NCBI RefSeq assembly: GCF_009649845.1
Contig: NZ_WJIE01000021.1
Coordinates: forward strand, 1 to 64,000
Origin: Polyangium spumosum
GTDB taxonomy: Bacteria > Myxococcota_A > Polyangia > Polyangiales > Polyangiaceae
Length of the DNA stretch: 64,000 nt
Direction: 5' to 3'
Of the stretch, positions 47,756 through 58,400 are shown piece by piece. The translations under genes and the position numbers were made by a program. Under the pieces are notes generated by a model, which was not told the origin of the DNA, did not search any database, and saw only the letters and a program-made list of their open reading frames with translations. Position 1 is the first letter of the stretch; each line of letters opens with the position of its first letter.

Positions 47756-47979
47756 TGGTCACGCATGAGGACGTCCTGCACACGCTCGAGGGGGCGGATG
47801 TTTCTACGCCCGTCGCAGATCTGAAGCTGGACATACCGCTCATCTCGCAGGGGCTCGACTCCCTGGACATGGCGACGGTGATGCTCGCGCTCGAAGCGAA
47901 ATACAACAAGGCGATCCGCCCCGAGCAGGCTTCGCGGCTTCGGACCGTCGCCGACATCGTCACGTTCTTGAACTCGTGA
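47755..47979 (+). CDS. Acyl carrier protein
   Basis: This 74-residue free-standing carrier has a phosphopantetheine site at Ser 36 in SQGLDSLDMATVML, the typical LDSL box, an acidic helix II, and the C-terminal RTVADIVTFL. Start ATG 47755 shares its A with the KAS III stop (TGATG), indicating translational coupling and a functional pair with the condensing enzyme. Confidence 0.88.
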   Translation: MVTHEDVLHTLEGADVSTPVADLKLDIPLISQGLDSLDMATVMLALEAKYNKAIRPEQASRLRTVADIVTFLNS

Positions 47980-48090
47980 ACGGCAGTCCATCGATAGGCT
48001 CGTGCCCGACCCGAGCCTGCGATACGGCCCCCTCCTGATGCTCGCAGCGTGACGCCCGCTCCATTGCACCCTCGGCCGGAGGTCGAGGGC

Positions 48091-48255
48091 ATGAAGGTGT
48101 ATCGCGTCATCAAGCTGGACAAAATGGGGAGACTCTCGCGCGACGACGACACCGGCAGGGCCGCTCCCCCCATCGAGGTCTGCCTCAAGCACAAGCACAA
48201 GCTGAAGTGGAAGCCCAGGAAGATGCTGAAGAAGCTCTGGGGCGCCTGGTTATGA
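48091..48255 (+). CDS. Possible small basic peptide gene
   Basis: This 54-codon frame follows the ACP gene by about 110 bp. It begins MKVYRVIKLDKMGRL and ends in a Lys/Trp-rich amphipathic stretch (KPRKMLKKLWGAWL) reminiscent of the basic Trp-containing tail of the DUF6200-like protein. A GTG at 48049 would extend it. No clear ribosome site was found (GAGGTCGAGGGC lies close by). The stop overlaps the reductase gene on the other strand by 6 bp. It could be a real small cationic protein or chance; no family recognised. Confidence 0.35.
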   Translation: MKVYRVIKLDKMGRLSRDDDTGRAAPPIEVCLKHKHKLKWKPRKMLKKLWGAWL

Positions 48256-49362
48256 TTTCGTCGTGGGCGGGTTGACGGCGTAGATCGGGAAATAACTCTC
48301 GATGATGCCCGCCGCATAATCGTCGGCGAGCTGGGGAATCTCGTCCCACGCGTACGTCCGCCCCTCGCGCGGCGCCATCCAGCCGCGCGCCTCCGCGAAC
48401 GCAACCGCGGCGAGCCCCTCCACATAACGCGCGTAATGCGTGAAGACGTGGATGTGCCGGGCGATGCACTCCATGGAGCGCACCGTCGGGTACGTCATGA
48501 CGCGCTTCCACCCGGTCGTGCACAGGACGCCCTCGCGCGCGAGCGCCTTGAGCGTGCTCCGGTAATTGGCGCCGATATTGTCGATGAAAATCGACACGCC
48601 ACGCCCTCCGGTCCGTTCGCGGAGCGCCGCCAGGAAATCCTCCTCGAACGTCTTTTCGCCGAAAGCGCCGCGGTCGATGCCATCGATGCCAATTTCCGCG
48701 AGCTGGGCGAGCCGACTCTTCTGGGAGGTGATCATCGCGACGCGGCAGCCCGCGAGCTTCGCCAGCTCGAGCTCGGCGAGGGCGACGCCGCCGCCCCAGC
48801 CGCAGACGAAGACATCCTCGGCCGGGACTTCGGGGAGCTGCGCACGAAAACAGCCCCAAGCGACGTTCCAATTCGCCCAGGCCGTGATGTAGCGCAATGA
48901 AAATGCTGCCCATTGCTCGAGCGAGAACCGGCTGCCCGCAGGGACGGGGACGACCTGCCGCTGGTGCAGCTTCGTCGTCTTCGCGAGGCAGCCTATCGTC
49001 CCCTTGGCGTCATAACCGAAGATCGTCTCCGGATACCCGTGCTCGTCGGTCTTCCCGGCGCAAAAGACGATGCAGACGTCGCCCTCCCTCACCGTGTCGA
49101 CCGCGCTGCCCGTACGCAGAATTTCGACGACGCCCGCGTTGCCGATGACCACCTTGCTCTCGCCGCGCAGCTCGCAGATATCGATGGGCGATCGGCGGAT
49201 CGAGTGGTCCATGTTGCCCTCCCAGCAGCCACGAAGCGGACGGGCGAGCACCTCATCGGGCCCGATGTCGTCGAAGGTGAACGTCTCGCGGACGAGCTTC
49301 CCTGGAACGCCTGCGCTCTCGCCGCGATGAAGGACCCATGCCTCCGTCGAGATGACCTGCAT
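48250..49362 (-). CDS. Zinc-independent medium-chain dehydrogenase/reductase
   Basis: This 370-residue MDR-superfamily oxidoreductase has an N-terminal GroES-like part with RPLRGCWEGNMDHSIRR and VVIGNAGVVEI, an NAD(P)-binding fold with VFVCGWGGGVALAELELAK, and IDNIGANYRSTLKAL further on, as in quinone/enoyl reductases. The structural-zinc cysteine cluster of alcohol dehydrogenases is not visible. ATG 49362 is 136 bp from the divergent PKS start, so both could share a control region. It may act as a trans enoyl reductase or provide an extender unit for the PKS; that is inferred from position only. Confidence 0.78.
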   Translation of the reverse strand: MQVISTEAWVLHRGESAGVPGKLVRETFTFDDIGPDEVLARPLRGCWEGNMDHSIRRSPIDICELRGESKVVIGNAGVVEILRTGSAVDTVREGDVCIVFCAGKTDEHGYPETIFGYDAKGTIGCLAKTTKLHQRQVVPVPAGSRFSLEQWAAFSLRYITAWANWNVAWGCFRAQLPEVPAEDVFVCGWGGGVALAELELAKLAGCRVAMITSQKSRLAQLAEIGIDGIDRGAFGEKTFEEDFLAALRERTGGRGVSIFIDNIGANYRSTLKALAREGVLCTTGWKRVMTYPTVRSMECIARHIHVFTHYARYVEGLAAVAFAEARGWMAPREGRTYAWDEIPQLADDYAAGIIESYFPIYAVNPPTTKS

Positions 49363-49498
49363 GACCTCGCGCTTATCAGAGAATCGAGCGGCAGCGCAAG
49401 CGGAAACCACGGGCGCTTCGCGCCCCGAGCCGATGTTTCTGGTTGCGCGTCGTGGGCATTTCGTGCAGCATGCCCGCTCAATATTCGCAGGGTTGAAA

Positions 49499-52400
49499 AT
49501 GACAAGGCATGAGATCGAGGCATGGTTGAGCGGGCGGGTCGAGGCTGCACGAGGGCTCCCCCCGGGGACGGTCGACGTCCGCGAGACGTTCATTCATTAC
49601 GGCCTTGATTCGCTCTCGACGACGCGCATGCTCCAGGAGCTCTCGGCGGCGCTCGGGCGCCCGCTCGCACCGACGCTCGCGTGGGAACATCCGACCATCG
49701 AGGCGCTGGTGCGCTACCTGTTCGAAGGCGAACAGGCTGCATCTGCGTCGCCCGAGCGAATCTCACGCGGCGACGACGAGCCTATCGCGATCGTCGGAAT
49801 GGCCTGCCGCTTCCCCGGCGCCCCCGACGTCGCCGCTTTCTGGAGCTTGCTCTGCGAAGGCCGCCACGCGGTCACCGAAGCGCCTCGCGAGCGGTGGGCC
49901 CAAAGCGAGGGCGCGCCCCCGGCGACCCGCCTCGGCGCATTTCTGCAGGCCATCGACGGCTTCGACCCGCTCTTCTTCGGCATCTCTCCGCGCGAAGCGA
50001 GATCCATCGATCCCCAGCAGCGCCTCGTCCTCGAGCTCTGCTGGGAGGCGCTCGAGGACGCCGGCCTGAGACCGGAGGTCTTGCGGGGCACGCGCACGAG
50101 CGTGTTTGCCGCGGCCATCTGGGCCGATTACGCCATCCTGCACGACCGGCTCGGCGTCGAGCATTTCGACCAATATACGGTCACAGGATGGCATCATAGC
50201 ATCATCGCCAATCGCGTCTCGTACCTCTTCGGCCTGAACGGGCCGAGCTTCACGCTCGACGCGGCGTGCTCCTCGGGGCTCGTCACCGTCCACCTCGCTT
50301 GTGAGAGCCTGCGCCGGGGCGAGTCGACCCTGGCATTGTGCCCAGCCGTCAATCTGAACGTGCTGCGCGACAGCGCGATCGGGGTCGCGCGCTTCGGCGC
50401 GCTGTCCGAGGATGGCCGCTGCCGCACGTTCGATGCGGGCGCGAATGGCTACGTCCGCGGCGAGGGCGGCGGCGTCGTCGTCCTCAAGCGGCTCACCGAC
50501 GCGATCCGCGATGCGAACCCCGTCTACGCCGTCATCCGAGGCAGTGCCGTCAACAACGACGGTGCCAGCAATGGGATGACGGCGCCGAACCCCGCGGCCC
50601 AGCGGGCGCTCTTGCAGGAGGCATATCGCGCAGCGGGCGTCGATCCTCGAGACGTGCAATACATCGAGGCCCACGGCACAGGCACGCCGCTCGGCGATCC
50701 GATCGAGGCCAAGGCGCTGGGTGCGATCCTGGGCGCGGGTCGAGACCCCTCCCGCCCGCTGCTCGTGGGCTCCGCCAAAACGAACATAGGGCACCTCGAA
50801 GGTGCTGCGGGCGTCGTCGGGCTGATCAAGGCGACCCTCGCGCTCCAGAACCGAAGAATCCCGCCGAGCCTCCATTTCTCGACGCCGAACCCATTGATCC
50901 CGTTCGACGAGCTCGGGCTCGAGGTCCCCACGTCCCTCCGCCCCTTCCCCACTCCGGAGCGCCGCCTGCTCGCAGGCGTGAGCTCGTTCGGATTGGGAGG
51001 GACGAATGCGCACGCGGTCATCGAAGAGTGGCCGCAGCCGCTCGACGCCCAGCCGGCCGTGGAGGCCGAGGCCGCGCAGGTCGACGCGTCGAAGGGTGTC
51101 GTGTTCGTTTTTCCGGGCCAAGGATCTCAATGGCACGGCATGGCGCGTTGGCTCCTTCAGGCCGAGCCCGTCTTTCGCGCCACGCTCGACCGTTGTGACG
51201 TGTTCGTGAAGCGATTCGCGGGGTTTTCACTCATCGACGAGCTGCTCACGAGGCGCGAAGATTCGAGGCTCGACTGCATCGACGTGAGTCTGCCGGCGAT
51301 CATCGCGTTCGACATCGGAGTCGCCGCATTGTGGCGCTCGCTCGGCGTCGAGCCCGCCGCGGTCGTGGGTCATAGTACAGGCGAAATCGCCGCCGCGCAC
51401 GTCGCGGGCGCGCTCGATCTCGAGGACGCGATGCGCATCATCTGCGCGTACGGCCGGCTCATCGCGCGCTTCTCCGGTCAGGGCGCCATGGCGCTCGTCG
51501 AGCTCGGCTGGGACGCCGCGGCGCGGGCGCTCGAGGGGGTCGACGGGCGAGTTTTCACTGCCATCGAGGACAGCGCGGAGACGACGGTCCTGGCCGGCGA
51601 GCCTGCGGCCCTCGACGCCGCTTTGAAGAAGCTCGAAGCCGCGGGCGTGGTTTGTCGCCGCGTCAGCATGAACGTCGCCCCGCATTGCCCGCTGGTCGAC
51701 GGCGTGCGCGACGAGCTCGGCGAGGCGCTCCGCGGAGTTCGCCCACGCTCCTCGAAGATTCCGTTGATCTCGGAGGTGACGGGCGCCGAGACGAGAGGTG
51801 AATCGCTCGACCCGGCGCACTGGGTGCGCAATTTCGGCGATCCCGCGCGGTTCTCCAGGGCGATCGACGCGTTGATCGACGAGGGACATCGGGTCTTCGT
51901 CGACGTCGGACCTCACCCCATCACGAAGCTCTCGGTGACGAAGAACCTCCGGCGCGTCGGCGCTGCGGGCCTCGTATTGCCCTCCGTGATCCGGGGTGAA
52001 GAGAGAAAGACGCTCGCCGATACCCTCGCGGTGCTCCGCCCCCTCGTCGGCGGCGCGAAGGCTGCACCCGCCCCGCAGGCGCACCTCTTGCCGCTCTCGG
52101 CAAAGAGCCACGCGGCCCTGCGCTCGCTCGCAGAGGGATATCGAGCGCGGCTGGCGACCCAGACCGAAGATCCCTCGGATCTTCGGTCGATCGCCTACAC
52201 GGCGAGCGTTCATCGGAGCCATCATCCGCATCGGCTCGCCGTCGTAGGCGCCTCGAAGGGCGAGATCGCCTCGGCCCTCGAGGCGTTTGGCCGCGGCGAA
52301 CCGTCCGCATCGATCGCGCAAGGCGTAGTCGCGGCGTCGACGCCCAAGGTGGTTTTCGTCTTCCCCGGACAGGGCTCGCAATGGCTCGGGATGGGGCGGC

Positions 52401-55400
52401 AGCTGTTCGCCCGAGAGCCCACGTTTCGCGAGGCGATCGCGGCTTGCGACGCAGCGATCCAGAAGGAGGCTGGGTTCTCGGTATGCGCCGAGCTCGATGC
52501 CGAAGAGCCGAGCTCGAGGCTCGCGGAGATCGACGTCGTGCAGCCCGTGCTTTTCGCGATCGAAGTCGGGCTGGCCGCGTTGTGGCGCTCGTGGGGCGTC
52601 CAGCCGTCGGCGGTCGTGGGACACAGCATGGGGGAGGTCGCGGCGGCGTACGTGGCCGGGGCGCTCTCGCTCGAGGACGCGGCTTCCGTGATCTGCCGCC
52701 GAAGCCGGCTCCTCCGACGCGTGAGCGGCCGGGGCGCGATGGCCCTCGTCGATTTGCCGAAGGCCGAGGCGGAGCGCGCCCTCGCAGGGTACGAGGACCG
52801 ATTGAGCGTCGCGACGAGCAACGGCCCGCGGTCGACGGTGATCGCCGGTGATCCGGCGGCGCTCGACGAGGTGCTCGCCGCGCTCGCCGCAAAGGAGATC
52901 TTTTGCCGCAGGGTGAAGGTCGATGTCGCGTCGCATAGCCCCCAGATGGACTCCCTGCTGCCGGATCTTGCGCGGGCTCTCGCGGGGCTCTCGCCCGCGA
53001 AATCGGCGGTGCCCATGTGCTCGACCGTGACGGGGGAGTGGATCTCGGGCGGCGAGCTCAGCGCCCAGTATTGGTCCAACAACCTACGCAAGCCGGTGCT
53101 CTTCGCCCAGGTGACGCAGCGGATCGCGGCCGAGGGGTTCACGGTCTTCCTCGAGCTGAGCCCTCACGCGATCCTGCTGCCTTCGATCGAGGAGAATATC
53201 CGCGAGACAGGCGCGGAGGGCGCGGCCCTCGGATCGCTCCGGCGGCAAGCCGACGAACGCGCGAGCTTGCTCGAGTCACTCGGCAAGCTCTACGTGCTCG
53301 GTCATCCCCTCAGTTTCGAGCACCTCCATCCCGAGGGAGGGCGCTTGGCGAAGTTGCCCGCATACCCGTGGCAGAGGGAGCGTCATTGGCTCGAGGCGGC
53401 CGCCCCCTACGTCTCCGCGTCGCGCCGGATTCGCGCCGGGAACGTCGAGCACCCCCTCCTCGGCTCGAGGTTCGTGAGCTCGAAGCACGCCGACGAGCAC
53501 CTCTGGGAGCAGACGCAGAGCGTGCGGTCGACGCCTTGGCTCCGCGACCACGTCGTCCAGGGCGAGATCGTGTTTCCCGGCGCCGGCTTCGTGGAAATGG
53601 CGCTCGCGGCGGGCACGAAGCTGCTCGGCGACTCGGCACTCGTCCTCTCGGGCATCTCGTTCGAGCGGATGCTCTCGCTCGACGAGGGCGGCGAGCGGGT
53701 CTCGCAGGTCGTCTTGACGAACGAGGGCGAGGGGGCCTTCGCGCTGGAGATCGCGAGCCAGGGCGAAGACGGACAAACATGGACGACCCACGCGAGGGGT
53801 CACGTCAGCCTCGCGGATGCGGGCGGGCCAGCCGCGCGAGCCGTCGAGAAGCCGGCGGCGCTGAAGGGACGCCTCGAGGAGATGGCCGCGGCGGATCATT
53901 ACGAGAAAATGCGCGCGCGAGAGCTCGCGTATGGTCCGGCCTTCCAGGGTTTGACGGGGTTATGGGCCGGCGGGGGGACGGCGCTCGGCCAGGTGCATTT
54001 GCCTGCGACAGTGGACGATGCCGGGTACATGCTCGCGCCTCCGCTGCTCGACGCCTGCTTTCAAATCGCGATGACGCTGGTCTCATTGGAGGCCCCCACG
54101 GCGACGATGGCGCCTGTCGGGCTCGATCGCCTCGTCGCTCGGCCGGGGCTTCGCCGAGGTGCTTGGGTCGTGGCCGAGCGCTGCGAGCCACGCGAAGGCG
54201 AGGCGGAGGTGCAGGCGTTCGACCTTCGAATCGTGGATGACGAGGGGCGGGTGTTTTGTGAGGTCGAGCGGCTTCAGTTGCGACAACTCCCCTCACTCGC
54301 GGGCGCGAAGGATCCGCTCGACGGGTGCGTGCACGAGGTCGTCTGGCGCCGCGTCGAGCCATTGAAGGAGGTGAAGTGGCCGAGCGGAGGCGCGTGGCTG
54401 ATCGTCATGGATCGTGGCGGCGCGGGCGCCGCTTTGCGGGCGCAACTCACCACGCAGGGGCAACGGTGCGTGTGCGTTTACGCTGGCGCGTCGTACGAGC
54501 GTCTCGAGCCGGATCACTACCGGATCGATCTCCGCAGACCGGAGGATTATCGACAGGTACTCGACGAGGCATTCGGGCAGGAAGGGCGCTGCGTAGGCGC
54601 GGCCCACCTCCTGGCTCTGGACGCCGCGCCGCTCGAACGGGCCGCGGGGGAGAGCCTCGTGGAGGGCACCGTGAGCGCGACGTTCCTCGCGCAGGCCCTC
54701 GTGCGTCATGGGTTCCGAGACACGCCTCGCCTCTTCCTGGTCACGCGAGGGGCGCAGGCCGTGCATTCGGGCGATCCCGTCTCGGTCCTCCAGGCGCCGC
54801 TCTGGGGGCTCGGAAAGACCACCGCCCTGGAGCACCCCACGTTGCGATGCGCGAGGCTCGATCTCGATCCGAGCGAGCCCGCAGGCGAGGCAGAACGCGT
54901 CGCGCGTGAGCTTGCTTCGAGGAGCCACGAGGATCAGATCGCCCTCCGGGGCGCCGATCGTCATGCGGCCCGGCTGGTTCGCGGCTCGTTCGCGCGTGAG
55001 GGCGACGAGGCTCGCGCGATCGAGCTCCGCGCGGACCGTACGTACTTGATCACCGGCGGCCTCGGCGGTCTCGGGCTCTCGCTCGCGCGGTGGATGGTGG
55101 ACAAGGGGGCGCGCCACCTCGCGCTGGTTGGGCGTCGCAGCCCCGGCGAGGAGGCGACGCGCGCCATCGCGGCGATGCGTGAGGTGGGCGCCGAGATCCT
55201 CGTCGCCTCGGTGGACGTGTCGCGGCGCGAGGAGGTCGATGCGCTCCTCGCGCGCCTCGCGGAGAGTATGCCCGCGCTCGCGGGCGTCGCGCACACCGCC
55301 GCCGTCCTCGACGACCATACGCTGCTCGAGCTGACCGAGGAGAGCTTCCGCAACGTCTTCGCCCCCAAGGCCCTCGGCGCTTTGAACCTGCACGCGGCGC

Positions 55401-58400
55401 TCGGGGACCGGGACCTCGATTTTTTCCTGCTGTATTCATCGGTCGCGGCGCTCGTCGGCTCGCCGGGGCAGGGCAATTATACCGCGGCGAATGCGCTGCT
55501 CGATGCGCTCGCGGAGGAGCGCCAGCGCCGGGGCCTTCGCACGACGAGCATCCAGTGGGGCGGGTTCGCCGACGTAGGCCTCGCGGCGGCCGAGGCGAAC
55601 CGCGGCAAGCGGCTCGCGCACCGGGGGATCGGCAGCTTCACCGTCGACGAAGGGTTGCTCGCGCTCGAACGGGTTTTGTGTGCGTCGCGCGTCGCGGTGG
55701 GCGTGGTCCGCTTCGACGTCCGGCAATGGGTGGAGTTCCACCCGAGCGCCGCGGGCCTGCCCTTCTTCGCGGAGATTACGAAGCACGCGGGAGGCCGCCG
55801 CGCGAGGGGGACGGAGAGCGCGCGGCGTTTGCTCGAGGCCGCGCCTGCGAACGAGCGGCCGGCGCTGCTGGAGAAGCATGTCTTGGAGCAGGTCGCGCTG
55901 GTGCTGCATCTCGACCCGGCGCGGATCGACCGGAGCACGGCGCTGACGAGCCTCGGCATGGATTCCTTGATGACCCTGGAGCTGCGCAATCGGCTCGAGT
56001 CGAGCCTCGGCGTGCGGCTTTCTGCGACGGTCACGTTCACCTACCCCAACGTGGCCGCGCTCGCCCGGTACCTGCTGCCGATAGTGGAGCCGGCGCCCGT
56101 CGCCGAGCCGAGCCCGCAAGAGCAGGCCGCTGCGATTCAGAAAAATCGTCCCGTCGCGCCCGCGGTCATCGTGCAGGACGCCGAGCCGTTCGAGCCGATC
56201 GCGGTGATCGGCATCGGTTGCCGGTTCCCCGGCGGGGGCGATGGTCCGGATGCGTTCTTCGAAGCCCTGCTCGGGGGCGTCGACGGGGTGGCGCGTATCC
56301 CGCGCGAGCGATGGCCTTCCGAGGCGATCCCCCGCGACCGGCCCGAGCTCCAATGGGCGGGCTTGATCGGCGCGGTCGACGGCTTCGACGCCGCGTTCTT
56401 CGGGATCTCGCCCCGCGAGGCGATGTGCCTCGATCCGCAGCAGAGGCTGCTGCTCGAGGTGACGTGGGAGGCGCTCGAGCACGGCGGTCAGAACGTCGAG
56501 GCGCTCCTCGGCAGCAAGACCGGCGTCTTCGTCGGCATGTACAGCGCGGATTACGCGCATATCGTCCGCGAGGGGACGGAGCTCGACATGTACGCCGCGA
56601 TGGGGACCGTGTTCAGCACGGCCGCGGGACGGATCTCGTACGCGTTCGGTTTCGAGGGGCCGAGCGTCGTGGTGGATACCGCGTGCTCGTCGTCGCTCGT
56701 ATCCGTGCACCTCGCTTGCCAGAGCCTTCGTCAAAGGGAGAGCGATCTCGCCGTGGCGGGGGGCGTCGGGCTCATCCTCGATCCGACGTTCATGACCCTG
56801 GTGGGCGAGACGCAGGCGCTCGCACCGGACGGGAGGTGCAAGACGTTCGACGCCCGCGCGAACGGCTTCGTGCGCGCCGAGGGCGCGGGGACTGTCTTGC
56901 TCAAGCGGCTCTCGGACGCAAAGCGGGACGGCGATCGAATTCTCGCGGTGATCCGCGGCTCGGCGGTGAACCAGGATGGCCGCTCGACGGGCCTCACGGC
57001 GCCGAACGTGCTCTCGCAACAGGCGCTCTTGCGGACGGCGCTCGAGAGCGCGCGCGTCTCGGCGGAGGACATCGGGTACGTCGAGACGCACGGGACGGGA
57101 ACGTCGCTCGGGGATCCCATCGAATTCGAGGCGCTACGGGCGGTGCTCGGCGTGCCCCGCCGGGACGGCTCGCTCTGCATGCTCGGGGCTTTGAAGACGA
57201 ACGTTGGCCACATGGAGGCGGCGGCGGGGATCGGCGGTTTGATCAAAGCAATCCTCTGCCTCGGACGTGGGGTTGTCCCGAAGAACCTGAACTTCGAGAC
57301 GCTCAACCCGCGGATGTCGCTGGACGGGACGCCGTTCGTCATTCCGACCGAAAACACCCCTTGGCAGCGTCGAGTCGAGCCGCGGCGCGCGGGCGTCAGC
57401 GCGTTCGGGATCAGCGGGACGAACGCGCACATCGTCGTGGAAGAAGCGCCCGCCGAGCCCGCGAGAGAGGTGCCCGCCCGATCGAGTTACCTCCTGCCGC
57501 TCTCGGCGAAGAGCCAGCCCGCGCTGCGGGCGCTCGCGACGGCGTACCGTGACTGGTTGAAGGACGAAGCGCGCAGCGGGCAGATATCGTTGAGCGACAT
57601 CGCATACGCCACGAGTGTACGTCGCACGCATCACGAGCATCGCGCCGCTGTGGTGGGGGCATCGAAGGGGGAGATCGTCGCGGCGCTCGACGCGTTTGCC
57701 CACGGGGAGACGCCGCCGGGGCTCGTGGCGGGCCGAGCGCCCGCCGCGGCGCCGAAGATCGTGTTCGTCTTCTCGGGACAGGGTTCGCAATGGCCGGGCA
57801 TGGGCAGGCGGTTGCTCGCCGAGGAGCCCGTGTTTCGAGAGGCGATTACGGCGTGCGATGCGGCACTGTCATCACATACGGGCTTCTCGGTCCTCGAGGA
57901 GATCGGCAAGGACGAGGCGAACACGCGGCTTGCGGAGACGATCGTCGCGCAGCCCGCGCTTTTTGCGATCGAGGTGGCGCTCGCCGCACTCTTGCGCTCC
58001 TGGGGTGTGGAGCCGGATCTGCTGATCGGACACAGCGTCGGTGAGATCGCGGCGGCGCACGTGGCCGGGGCGCTCACGCTCGACAAAGCGACGCGACTCG
58101 TCTCCCTGCGGGCGAGGGTCATGCAAAAGGCTACGGGGTGCGGCCGGATGATCACGGCGGCGCTCGGGGAGGCGGCGGCGCTGGCGCGCGTCGCGCGGCT
58201 TGGTGATCGCGTGGGGATCGCGGCGATCAACGACCCCGAGCAGGTCGTGCTTTCGGGCGAGACGGAGGCCATCGAGGCGCTCTCGGCCGAGCTCGTGGCG
58301 GAAGGGATCGAGGTGCGGCAGCTCCGCGTGGATTACGCGTTCCACAGCCCGCAGATGGAGCCGCTCCGCGACGAGCTCGTGGCGGCGCTCGGGGGATGGA

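Noticed and set aside
50250-50280. KS1 of the PKS as a decarboxylating KSQ loading domain
   Set aside because: The active-site residue is Cys (DAACSSG), not Gln.
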